Positions 4,875 to 12,106 of a stretch of DNA of 15,808 nt are shown piece by piece. The translations under genes and the position numbers were made by a program. Source of the DNA: DAOWGG01 sp965369815 (GTDB lineage Bacteria; Patescibacteriota; Gracilibacteria; UM-FILTER-43-11); the NCBI GenBank assembly GCA_965369815.1, contig CBDUQS010000028.1, positions 1 to 15,808 of the forward strand, written 5' to 3'. The notes under the pieces were generated by a model. It saw nothing but the letters and a program-made list of their open reading frames with translations, was not told the DNA's origin and did no database searches. Every line of letters starts with the position of its first letter. Position 1 is the first letter of the stretch.

Positions 4875-5717
4875 TTAAACTTTCGTTACCTCAACCAACC
4901 AAGAAACATCGTTCAAGTCATTGAATTTAACTTGCTCTGGTTGAACACCACAAGCGGCCAAATTAGAAAGCATACTTTCCTCCGTCCATCGTACTGACCA
5001 AAAATTTTCTTTAGTGGCCACAAAACGAGAACCCTTTGGGGTAACGACGGTTTGACCTGTTTTTTTATAAAAGGTATGTTGAGCTTCTTCGGTTTCAGGG
5101 CGATCTTTATAAACCGTTAAAAATAGCTTTCCACCAAACCGTAATGCGCGATAAAAATTAGAAACAATACCAATAAAAGCAGGGTTTTGATCTAAATAAG
5201 CATCATTGTATTTGGAAATATCATCAAATTCTTCACGGAAATTACCAGAAGTGAAATAAAGGCTCCAAGCAAGATCATAACTGTTTGGCTTAAGTTCTAC
5301 CTTAGAGGCATCCCCGTGAGTGACTTCAGCATTGTTTAATCCAGACTTCTGCCAGCTTTGACGGGTTTTTTCAGCCATTTCAGAGGAAATTTCAAAGCCA
5401 TGGTAAGAAACACAATCAGGAGCAAATATCTCTCCGTGATATCCATCTCCACAGCCAATATCTGCAATACGAAGAGGCTTCCCTTCAAATCGCTCACGAA
5501 TAATACGATCTTGAACTTGTCTAGCTTCTAAAATCGATTCGGGAACATAAGAATTATCAAGTGTCTTTTGAACGCTCTCTGATTCATACTCACCCAATTC
5601 ATTTTTATGAGGAAGATTTTTTAAACGATCACGACTTTGGGTAGCAACATCATCCATGGGTGTATGATTAAAAGGTAAAGCATCTGAACTTTGATCTAAC
5701 ATATTAATGGTAGACAT
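4875..5717 (-). CDS. Class I SAM-dependent methyltransferase
   Basis: 280 residues. The Rossmann SAM-binding core is clear: ADIGCGDG (85-92, motif I), acidic end of strand 2 at FEIS (108-111), GDAS (135-138), YDLAWSLYFTSG (147-158, motif IV region) and RALRFGGKLFLTVYK (190-204, the carrier-helix/strand-5 motif common in Methyltransf_11/25). The first 80 residues are polar and helical. The C-terminal stretch, 210-280, has WSVRWTEESMLSNL typical of the substrate-binding cap of small-molecule methyltransferases. The substrate is unknown. It is downstream of the 938-residue PLP protein on the same strand but has its own strong promoter in the 82-base gap, so it can be expressed alone. It may modify a product of its neighbour (inference). 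Confidence 0.88.
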   Translation of the reverse strand: MSTINMLDQSSDALPFNHTPMDDVATQSRDRLKNLPHKNELGEYESESVQKTLDNSYVPESILEARQVQDRIIRERFEGKPLRIADIGCGDGYHGEIFAPDCVSYHGFEISSEMAEKTRQSWQKSGLNNAEVTHGDASKVELKPNSYDLAWSLYFTSGNFREEFDDISKYNDAYLDQNPAFIGIVSNFYRALRFGGKLFLTVYKDRPETEEAQHTFYKKTGQTVVTPKGSRFVATKENFWSVRWTEESMLSNLAACGVQPEQVKFNDLNDVSWLVEVTKV

Positions 5718-5756
5718 GTTTATTTGTATTATTGGTATATAAAAAGTAAGGAGAGC

Positions 5757-5785
5757 ATATTAACATATATTTTCCTTTTTGTCAA
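5757..5785 (-). promoter_or_regulatory. Sigma-70 promoter of the methyltransferase gene
   Basis: On the minus strand: TTGACA (complement of 5780-5785), 17 bases, TAATAT (complement of 5757-5762). The predicted leader is about 33 bases. Confidence 0.85.
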
Positions 5786-5799
5786 TTTGTTTAAATTTC

Positions 5800-8616
5800 T
5801 TATTTCTTGGTCAATTTTTCTGAAATTTTCACTAAAACATATGCAAGCATTTTAATTGCGTCACTATTCATACGAGGATGGAAAGCAATCCGAAAAGCAT
5901 TATCTGAAACCGGATCATCATATTGGTCCGCAATATAAACACCATATTCCTGAGCAAGAATATTAATTTGCTTCCGATTAGCCCCCTTCAAAGAACACTC
6001 AAAAATACCATGAGCCACTCTCACATCAGGCCCATCTCTTAGGCTCCCAGGAAAAATAAAACGAAAACCAGGAAGTAAATTATCTGATTTTAATTTTCTG
6101 ATCAAACGAATGAATTTTTCAGATAAAATTTGAAGAGCCTTATCTCTCTCAGAAATCAACAAAGCTTCTTCTCCATAATTCGATCGATGTGGATCAAGGG
6201 CAAGTAGCAAAGAGGTGATGTGAGCATCACCACCTGTACCATTAGCAGGCAAAATTCTCTCATGATTTTTATGACCCACAAAGGAATTTGAAAGCATTAG
6301 GAAGGAAGCATTTCGAAAATCAGTCCCCTTGTGAGCACTTCCAAAAATAACATCGGGGATCGACCCATCATATCTCGGCTGAAAGCGACCAAAAGACTGA
6401 CAGCAATCTAAAATCAAATGAATATCACGTTTATCGCCTCTAAGGTTATCCCTAATTTGCATAAGGGCCTCGACTGGAAAATGCGTGCCACGACGACTAA
6501 TCTCACTAACAAGCATATATTTTATATCCTCGTTTTCTTCAAGCGCTTTCATAACAGCCTCAGCATAAGAATCGTCATCCCCCTGATAAAGAGGTAGCGA
6601 ATCGCCAGGAAAAACCTTAATGCCCCTTTCCTTGAGTGACGGCAAAAGACCTTTATAAACTTCAGTTGTTGTTAAAATTGCACCATTTTTATCGAGAGAG
6701 GCTGCCAAGTGGTCAAAAGCAGTGCCTCCACCCTCAGAATAAAGATGAACATTTTCAGTTAAAAAATTAAGGAAAGCCTGCTCTCCATAATGGTCGATAA
6801 GCTGAGTAGAGCAATCCCCTTGAAGCGCTTCATAAAGCTCAGAATCTTTTGTGAAAGTATCATGACTGCGGGAATAATTAGAAATCATATCCTCCGCCTC
6901 ACTAATTCGTCTATCGCTAATCATCCCAAACTGAGCAGAGTCAAACCAATACGGAAGATGAAGGCCTCTTATCTCTAAACTCCGTGATTTATCAAGCCTA
7001 TACTCCTCTAAAAATTGATCATCTGAATAAGCATAAGGAGATTCATCTCCAACGACATCCGACATTTCCCTAAATAAATCTGTTTTAAATATATCTTCTC
7101 GAACCCCCTTAACCCGAGGCATCGGAGAAACTATTTTTTGAATCTGCTTAGAAGCTTTATCAAGAACGGCTAATTTCATATATTCGCCTGGCTTGCTCTT
7201 AAGTCGATCAGTAACTGCTTCTTTTATTTCTGTATAGATTTTGTCGCATTCAAGTCCAAACCCTTCGCCATAATGACCAATTGCAGCACTAAGAACACTT
7301 AAAATTCCTCGATGAGTAAGACTTTCATCGCTTAAAACAAAATCATGAATTTCATCAGATGTCATTGATAAAATGCTACCCAAAAGATCAGGAGGAATAC
7401 CCTCTTCCCACTGAAGTGAAAAATAAACACGTAAATAATTACTCAAAAAATTTGATCTAACTTCTTTGTCAGATAGAGAGGTTGCAAGATCTAAACAGTT
7501 TCTCAAACGAACACGCTTGCCCGAGATGCTTAAGAAAAGATCATTAATTTTTTCCTCCTCCAAAAGCTGCTGCTCAATAGAGGGTCTTTCCTCTTCACTC
7601 TGGGTAAATGTATTAAAAAAATCAACATCTGAATGAAAAAGAGAGAGAAATTTCAATTCAAGTTCAGAAGCAAAAAATTTGAAATCATTATCACTAAGAA
7701 GGGATATTGGAGTGAAAAAATCAACATCATCAAAACAAGTCTGGAGAGGGACTCTAACTCCCTTAGGCCAAAGCAAAGATAAAATTTGATTTACATTATA
7801 TTCCGAAGTCTGCGATAAATTCTCTCTTTTAGCAAAATCAAACAAAGCTCTAAGAGCCAATGTTCCTCGTGGAGCAATGGTGGAAAAAACCTCTTTTTTC
7901 TCGTCTAAAGATCCAAAACTTGGATTCTGTTCACCATCTCGCCTCACCCGATAATGCATCTGTCTATTATCATGAGCCTGCTTAGTTTCTGCTTCCGTAT
8001 TCGACTTACTAGTTTTTAAGAATTCAATATAGTAATCAAAAAACTTTTCAAGAATAACATCTGGTTCTAAAAGTAAAAATTCTGGATTCCCCCTCCCCTT
8101 ATTATCCACAAAAGTACTCAACTTAATTTCTTTCCTTAAGAAAGAAAAAAGAAGATATTTATAATTTTCAGCAATATGAGAAGGGTAAAGAAGTGCAATC
8201 TTATCGCTAAGATGTTGAACGTACTTAGAAAAATCAACATCCCCACTTTCATCATAATCCAACAGAGTATTAACGTAAGAAAATACTAAATCAAGATCCT
8301 TCACATCTCCCTTTTCTTCCAAGCAAAGTAATCTCATCTCATTTTGAAAATTATCATCCGAAATAAGAGAGCTTAGGTTATTAACTTCAAGACTAAAATC
8401 AATTCTTAATTTTGTCTTCACAACAGCGGGAAGAGGAGAGTGATTAATAATGGACGTAGAGGTATCCATCAGGGATAAAAATTTAGGCCTTGCATTAATA
8501 TGCCTCTCAGAAGCAAATCTTAAGGTAAAAACAAGCATCGAAAATGCATCTTCAAACTTAGGAATATCTAATTCCTCTCTTAAAACCTCAGAATTTTGTC
8601 CAGGGGTTAAGGACAT
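5800..8616 (-). CDS. Large fusion: unknown helical N-terminal region plus class-V aminotransferase-like PLP domain
   Basis: 938 residues. From about 550 on it is a fold-type I, class-V aminotransferase/cysteine desulfurase-like domain. It has an N-arm LPYWFDSAQFGM, GGGTA (629-633), the TTTEVYKG segment (649-656) that replaces the usual TxxEH, VSEISRRGTHFP (703-714), LILDCCQSFG with D737 and Q740 for the PLP ring, SAHKG with Schiff-base Lys763, and GTGG (793-796). The C-terminal small domain ends with an RIAFHPRMN strand. Residues 1-550 are mostly amphipathic helix, acidic and aromatic, with no family that I recognise; there are no membrane segments or signal peptide. Typical class-V enzymes have 350-450 residues, so the fusion more than doubles the length. 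The usual catalytic His that stacks on PLP is not obvious (Val653/Tyr654 region). It has its own promoter and precedes the methyltransferase. Substrate unknown. Confidence 0.85.
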   Translation of the reverse strand: MSLTPGQNSEVLREELDIPKFEDAFSMLVFTLRFASERHINARPKFLSLMDTSTSIINHSPLPAVVKTKLRIDFSLEVNNLSSLISDDNFQNEMRLLCLEEKGDVKDLDLVFSYVNTLLDYDESGDVDFSKYVQHLSDKIALLYPSHIAENYKYLLFSFLRKEIKLSTFVDNKGRGNPEFLLLEPDVILEKFFDYYIEFLKTSKSNTEAETKQAHDNRQMHYRVRRDGEQNPSFGSLDEKKEVFSTIAPRGTLALRALFDFAKRENLSQTSEYNVNQILSLLWPKGVRVPLQTCFDDVDFFTPISLLSDNDFKFFASELELKFLSLFHSDVDFFNTFTQSEEERPSIEQQLLEEEKINDLFLSISGKRVRLRNCLDLATSLSDKEVRSNFLSNYLRVYFSLQWEEGIPPDLLGSILSMTSDEIHDFVLSDESLTHRGILSVLSAAIGHYGEGFGLECDKIYTEIKEAVTDRLKSKPGEYMKLAVLDKASKQIQKIVSPMPRVKGVREDIFKTDLFREMSDVVGDESPYAYSDDQFLEEYRLDKSRSLEIRGLHLPYWFDSAQFGMISDRRISEAEDMISNYSRSHDTFTKDSELYEALQGDCSTQLIDHYGEQAFLNFLTENVHLYSEGGGTAFDHLAASLDKNGAILTTTEVYKGLLPSLKERGIKVFPGDSLPLYQGDDDSYAEAVMKALEENEDIKYMLVSEISRRGTHFPVEALMQIRDNLRGDKRDIHLILDCCQSFGRFQPRYDGSIPDVIFGSAHKGTDFRNASFLMLSNSFVGHKNHERILPANGTGGDAHITSLLLALDPHRSNYGEEALLISERDKALQILSEKFIRLIRKLKSDNLLPGFRFIFPGSLRDGPDVRVAHGIFECSLKGANRKQINILAQEYGVYIADQYDDPVSDNAFRIAFHPRMNSDAIKMLAYVLVKISEKLTKK

Positions 8617-8655
8617 AATAGGGGTAACTAGGGCTATATTAATTAAAAGGATAAT

Positions 8656-8684
8656 ATTTTACAATATAGTTAGTATTATGTCAA
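8656..8684 (-). promoter_or_regulatory. Sigma-70 promoter of the PLP fusion gene
   Basis: On the minus strand: perfect TTGACA (complement of 8679-8684), 17 bases, TAAAAT (complement of 8656-8661). The start of transcription would be near 8649, giving a leader of about 33 bases, the same as for the methyltransferase gene. Confidence 0.85.
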
Positions 8685-8690
8685 GCAATT

Positions 8691-10157
8691 TTACCTCCAA
8701 AAATATAAAAGCTTTTTTCGCCAAAGAATAAAAAATAATATTAAAATAAAATAATATCCAAAAAGCATCCAAAATTGCATTCCTGAAATCGATACACTCG
8801 CATAAGGAACTACCGACATCCATTCAATAATTTGAATAATATAAAAGAGAATTCCCCACGTAAAATAGGCCAGAATCAAAGCTAGCCCATTGAAGAAAAA
8901 GGAGAATAGAATCGCTAAAAAACCAAAAAGCATAGCCAATGGAATTGCAAAAGCGACCAATAGATTTGCCAAAGGGGAAATAAGAGAAAGTCGTTCAAAA
9001 TTATAGATAATAACCGGCAAAGCCATTACTTGAGCCGACAGTGTCATTAAAATCGCCTCACGAACGCCAAATGTCTCAGGGAGTTTTCTAGAATAACGAT
9101 CAAACAAGGGGGCGACGTAAATAAGACCCAAAACAGCAGCGAACGAAAGCTGAAAGCCAACATCCCACCACAAAATTTTTGGATTCCAAAGCACCATAAA
9201 AAACGCTGTCCATAAAACGGTTAAATGAATATTGCTTTGACGACCATAATTAAGCGCAATCAAACCCAAAATACCCATAATACTCGCACGTACCACTGCT
9301 GGGCTCGCACCTACAAACAAAGTGAATAAAGCAATGGCAACAATCGCTGAGATAAAAGCGATTCGACGAGGGAGCCCTTTTAAAATCCACATCACGAATA
9401 CGATAATAATCGTAATATTATAACCACTGATCGCAATAATGTGGGTAAGCCCCGTAATATTAAATTTTTCCATCAGCTCTGGAGGGATTCCTTTTCGAGC
9501 CCCTACCAAAAGCCCTGCCTCGAAGCTCGCATAAGGCTCTGGAAACAAGCGATTGATTCGCTCCATGAATTGATTTTGTAAAAAAGACATCCCCCTCCAA
9601 AAAACACTCCCTTGTCTCGATTCAATCAAAGTAATTCTTGGTCGATACATCACACTATAAACCCCATAGCGACTCAAATAATTTCCATAATTAAATCCAT
9701 CAAATTCACCAGGTGCCTGCAACTCACCATAAACCTTCACACGATCCCCATACTTGTATTGCGGATATTTATCGAGCGTAATCAAAACATCCCCATCAAT
9801 TTCGAGTTTCGAATTTCGAGTTTCGAGCTTTTGCGAAGTAATCGTGTACTTAGCCTTATCGCGACGAACATCAACCCCCACAACCAAGCCAACAAACCCC
9901 TGTTTGGATTCATTGTAAAAATCAATCTGATCGGGGGTTACGCGATGTTCCGCCAAGCCAGCACGAAATAAGCCAAGACAAATAGCCAAAAGTCCCACAA
10001 GAACAACGCGGATCTTTGTGTCCGCGGGTTTTAGTAACACCAAACACCCCAGCCCAACCAAAACAACCCCAAGAGTAAACGGCTGCCAAACTAAATACAA
10101 AAGCACGCCCACTAAAAATCCGATCAGAGAAACAATGATATAAAAAGACCTTCCCAT
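8691..10157 (-). CDS. comEC: ComEC/Rec2-type DNA-uptake channel, short form
   Basis: 488 residues. Two N-terminal membrane helices (about 5-43) and a third near 50-67 lead into the soluble DUF4131-like domain (about 70-185; GDRVKVYGEL). The Competence membrane domain follows, with the signatures GLTHIIAISGYNI (236-248) and GASPAVVRASIMG (283-295). About eight hydrophobic segments run to the C terminus, which ends in the basic WRKKLLYFWR. The metallo-beta-lactamase domain found after the channel in full-length (about 750-residue) ComEC is absent. The protein should carry single-stranded DNA across the inner membrane during natural uptake. Residues 109-121 come from a heptad DNA repeat shared with rsmA. 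It lies 39 bases downstream of rsmA on the same strand, probably co-transcribed. Confidence 0.92.
   Translation of the reverse strand: MGRSFYIIVSLIGFLVGVLLYLVWQPFTLGVVLVGLGCLVLLKPADTKIRVVLVGLLAICLGLFRAGLAEHRVTPDQIDFYNESKQGFVGLVVGVDVRRDKAKYTITSQKLETRNSKLEIDGDVLITLDKYPQYKYGDRVKVYGELQAPGEFDGFNYGNYLSRYGVYSVMYRPRITLIESRQGSVFWRGMSFLQNQFMERINRLFPEPYASFEAGLLVGARKGIPPELMEKFNITGLTHIIAISGYNITIIIVFVMWILKGLPRRIAFISAIVAIALFTLFVGASPAVVRASIMGILGLIALNYGRQSNIHLTVLWTAFFMVLWNPKILWWDVGFQLSFAAVLGLIYVAPLFDRYSRKLPETFGVREAILMTLSAQVMALPVIIYNFERLSLISPLANLLVAFAIPLAMLFGFLAILFSFFFNGLALILAYFTWGILFYIIQIIEWMSVVPYASVSISGMQFWMLFGYYFILILFFILWRKKLLYFWR
9798..9825. repeat. Heptad repeat inside comEC
   Basis: Four 7-base units alternating CGAAACT and CGAAATT (minus-strand reading), 28 bases, identical to 10694-10721 in rsmA. 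It encodes ETRNSKLE in the soluble domain of ComEC. The unit has no stop codon in any of the six frames. Confidence 0.9.
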
Positions 10158-10196
10158 AAAAATTGGTCGGGAAGGAATTAGAGTAACCTATTTTAC

Positions 10197-11033
10197 CTAT
10201 TTTTCTAATTTTGTCAATACTTTCACCAATCGCTTCCATTCCTCAATCCCCAAATGCTCCGCACGCAAATCCGGATCAATATCCGCTTCACGTAAAATTT
10301 CTGCCATTTCAGAAGACTTCATATGAAGGCCTGCCCCCAACGTATTACTAAGTTTCTTCCGTTTTTGAGAGAAGCCAAATTTTACAATTCGTAAAAAATC
10401 TTTCAGATCTTTTTCGGAGACAAGTGGCTTTTTGTAAACCTCAATTTTCAAAACCGCCGACTCCACTTTCGGCGCAGGGTAAAAAGCTTTCGCTGGAACC
10501 ATGGCAACAATTTCTGGCTTTCCGAATAATTGAGTTTCAATAGTAACCATACTTTTCCCTGTAATTCCACAAATCTTCTCCGCCACTTCTTTTTGTACTA
10601 GCAAAACCATCAAACTCGGTCGATGATCTGACTTAAGAAAATGCTTCAAAAGCGGTGATGTGATGTAATAAGGAATATTAGCAACTACCTTATAATTTCG
10701 AGTTTCGAATTTCGAGTTTCGAATTTCAAAATCAAGGATATCATCATGAATCAACTCCAAATTCTCCACCCCCCTAAAGCGATCATTCAACAAATGAACC
10801 ATATCCCTATCTTTCTCAATCGCCATCACATGCTTCGCATTTTCAACCAACTGTTCTGTTAAAAATCCAGTCCCCGGCCCTACCTCAATAACATTATCGG
10901 ATGATTTAAGATCAGCCGCTCCAATAATCTGATCAAACACTTTCTCATCCACCAAAAAGTTCTGACCAAAATGCTTTTTAGCCCAAAGATTGTATTCCTG
11001 AAGCAATGATTTTAGCTGATCGAGTTTAGACAT
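10197..11033 (-). CDS. rsmA: 16S rRNA dimethyladenosine transferase RsmA (KsgA)
   Basis: 278 residues from the ATG at 11033; the start MSKLDQLKSLLQEYNLWAKK fits the family, whereas the open frame continuing to a GTG at 11102 would add GC-rich repeat sequence and is rejected. It dimethylates the two adjacent adenines near the 3' end of 16S rRNA during small-subunit maturation. Visible motifs: HFGQNFL (21-27), EVGPGTG (50-56, SAM loop), AIEKD (71-75), DDILDF (97-102) and the catalytic NIPYY (119-123). C-terminal FGFSQKRKKL and a helical domain complete the family length. Residues 102-113 (FEIRNSKFETRN) between motifs III and IV derive from a DNA heptad repeat, in a loop that tolerates insertions. 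It is upstream of comEC. Confidence 0.95.
   Translation of the reverse strand: MSKLDQLKSLLQEYNLWAKKHFGQNFLVDEKVFDQIIGAADLKSSDNVIEVGPGTGFLTEQLVENAKHVMAIEKDRDMVHLLNDRFRGVENLELIHDDILDFEIRNSKFETRNYKVVANIPYYITSPLLKHFLKSDHRPSLMVLLVQKEVAEKICGITGKSMVTIETQLFGKPEIVAMVPAKAFYPAPKVESAVLKIEVYKKPLVSEKDLKDFLRIVKFGFSQKRKKLSNTLGAGLHMKSSEMAEILREADIDPDLRAEHLGIEEWKRLVKVLTKLEK
10694..10727. repeat. Heptad repeat inside rsmA
   Basis: Nearly five tandem 7-base units, alternating CGAAATT and CGAAACT on the minus strand. The first 28 plus-strand bases are identical to the copy in comEC, 896 bases away. It encodes EIRNSKFETRN. Confidence 0.9.
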
Positions 11034-11049
11034 AAAATAGGAAAATATT

Positions 11050-11127
11050 TTTGAAACGTAGCGTGCGTAGCGAGGAGTTGAAGTGGGTCTTGTGGGCCCC
11101 ACGAAAAGCTCGCGAAGCTTAGCGGAG
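11050..11127. repeat. GC-rich palindromic patch upstream of rsmA
   Basis: A GC-rich stretch set in AT-rich DNA. It holds GCGTAGCGTGCGTAGCGA (a doubled GCGTAGCG), GTGGGCCCCAC, and CTCGCGAAGCTTAGCGG. GCGTAGCGA also occurs in the hairpin loop at 1466-1474, and CCGCTAAGCGG (the complement form of GCTTAGCGG) at 3821-3831. It looks like a dispersed intergenic repeat rather than coding sequence, although one frame stays open into rsmA. Confidence 0.45.
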
Positions 11128-11146
11128 GCCTCAAAATTATTTTAAC

Positions 11147-11224
11147 CTATATTTTGGAAAGGCCGAAAACCTTTTTTAAAGGTTTTAGGAAAAGTAGTGA
11201 TTTTAGTTGATCGAGCTTATTCAT
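11147..11224 (-). pseudogene. Truncated duplicate of the rsmA start
   Basis: The minus-strand frame MNKLDQLKSLL (25 codons, stop TAG) repeats the first eleven residues of RsmA (MSKLDQLKSLL). At DNA level 11201-11224 matches 11010-11033 at 20 of 24 positions. It then diverges into unrelated sequence with a small AAACCTTT/AAAGGTTT hairpin (about 11168-11187). It is too short to be a methyltransferase, so I read it as a decayed partial tandem copy. If transcribed, it would form part of the rsmA leader. Confidence 0.65.
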
Positions 11225-11261
11225 AAGTTAATGATAGTGGAAAAAAGAAATATGTGGAAGA

Positions 11262-11285
11262 CCCCGCGTCACAAGTGACGCGGGG
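11262..11285 (-). terminator. GC-rich hairpin downstream of the acquired gene
   Basis: A perfect 11-bp stem, CCCCGCGTCAC (11262-11272) and GTGACGCGGGG (11275-11285), 37 bases after the stop of the GC-rich gene. There is only a weak T tract on the leftward side (TCTT), so efficient intrinsic termination is uncertain. Its composition matches the GC-rich gene, not the surrounding DNA. Confidence 0.5.
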
Positions 11286-11322
11286 CAATCCGTTTTGGTA
11301 TAGGAGGAAGAAACTGGCGAAG

Positions 11323-11943
11323 CTAATAGATCGAGAAAGCGACCCCTAGCTCCAGGTAGAGTCCCCCCGGATGTTTGGCTCGAAATGAAGGAGTGCTGAC
11401 GGCCAAGGCGGCCCAGCCTAATCCCGCATGGAATCGAAACTGCTCAGGCTTCAGAGAAGGCACGGTAAAGCTGAAAAGCGGACCGATGCGGTAGTGAAGT
11501 CCATGGATCTTCTCCTCAATTTCCTCATCGTAGGCGCGGAGATAGCCCAGCCCAGCGGCCAAACCAACATGCCAAAGGCCTTTGCGAGGCCCAAAACCAA
11601 TGCCATACACTGCCTCAAGCAACTTGCTCGAAGCAGTGATGCCGAGGTGAAACTCATAGATCTGAACGATCGCCTCGTCGACCCGATGGAATCCCATGTT
11701 GAAGTTGGGAGCCCACACGGGAAATCGATCAACCGGCAAGGGTTGTCGCATCAACCCAATAGACAGGGAGATGAACCGACCACGCTCCTGAATACCGAGA
11801 TGATACGAATCATCCGCATCAGAATCGTCAGCAGGTGGCTCTTCCGCCACAACGATATGAGGATCCGACTCCTCTTCTGCCAGCAAGAGAGCTGGGCTAA
11901 GGGTGAACGAAATCAGGACAAACAGGGAAAAGAGATTCTTCAT
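11323..11943 (-). CDS. Secreted beta-barrel-like protein, probably acquired
   Basis: 206 residues from the ATG at 11943, chosen because GGAGG lies 7 bases upstream and because it begins a clean signal peptide (MKNLFSLFVLISFTLSPALLLA, cleavage before EEESD). An acidic linker follows (24-50). The remainder alternates short amphipathic strands and glycines: FISLSIGLMR, NMGFHRV, FHLGITAS, YGIGFGPRKG, HVGLAAGLGYL, YRIGPLFSF, FHAGLGWAAL, LYLELGVAFSIY. A terminal aromatic after such a strand is typical of outer-membrane beta barrels. Several 60-base lines count 50-62% G+C (mean near 55%), against 28-30% in neighbouring lines that I counted (one uvrD line reaches 52%). It is the only gene here with a textbook Shine-Dalgarno. 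Transfer from a diderm is likely; function unknown. Confidence 0.75.
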   Translation of the reverse strand: MKNLFSLFVLISFTLSPALLLAEEESDPHIVVAEEPPADDSDADDSYHLGIQERGRFISLSIGLMRQPLPVDRFPVWAPNFNMGFHRVDEAIVQIYEFHLGITASSKLLEAVYGIGFGPRKGLWHVGLAAGLGYLRAYDEEIEEKIHGLHYRIGPLFSFTVPSLKPEQFRFHAGLGWAALAVSTPSFRAKHPGGLYLELGVAFSIY

Positions 11944-12029
11944 TTCTTCCTCCAGGAAAAAATTTGTAATGCCACTTCCGAATAAACGAAAGAGCACGGT
12001 TGTTTTTTAAAGACCAAAACGGTAAAAAC

Positions 12030-12058
12030 ATTCTACAAGATTTTTATATTTTTGTCAA
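12030..12058 (-). promoter_or_regulatory. Sigma-70 promoter of the beta-barrel-like gene
   Basis: On the minus strand: TTGACA (complement of 12053-12058), 17 bases, TAGAAT (complement of 12030-12035). It lies in AT-rich DNA like the other promoters here, with a leader of about 80 bases to the ATG at 11943. Confidence 0.8.
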
Positions 12059-12106
12059 TGAAAAATCGAATAAACAAAAAACAAAAATGATAAATAAACT
12101 TAAATA

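Noticed and set aside
9612..9971. A 119-codon rightward frame inside comEC
   Set aside because: It overlaps the conserved ComEC soluble domain on the other strand and is kept open partly by the six-frame-open heptad repeat. It looks like a shadow.
11034..11102. A longer RsmA with 23 extra N-terminal residues from a GTG
   Set aside because: The extra residues (MGPTRPTSTP...) are translated from the GC-rich palindromic patch, and the family begins at the LDQLK...HFGQNFL region. The ATG at 11033 fits better.
11428..11985. A 185-codon rightward open frame antisense to the GC-rich gene
   Set aside because: The opposite strand has a promoter, Shine-Dalgarno, signal peptide and barrel-like strand pattern. 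The rightward frame is a product of GC-rich codon bias and shows no domain or ribosome-binding site.
11944..11997. GTG start 18 codons upstream for the beta-barrel-like gene
   Set aside because: The internal ATG has the Shine-Dalgarno and opens directly into a signal peptide. The upstream extension would bury the signal sequence.
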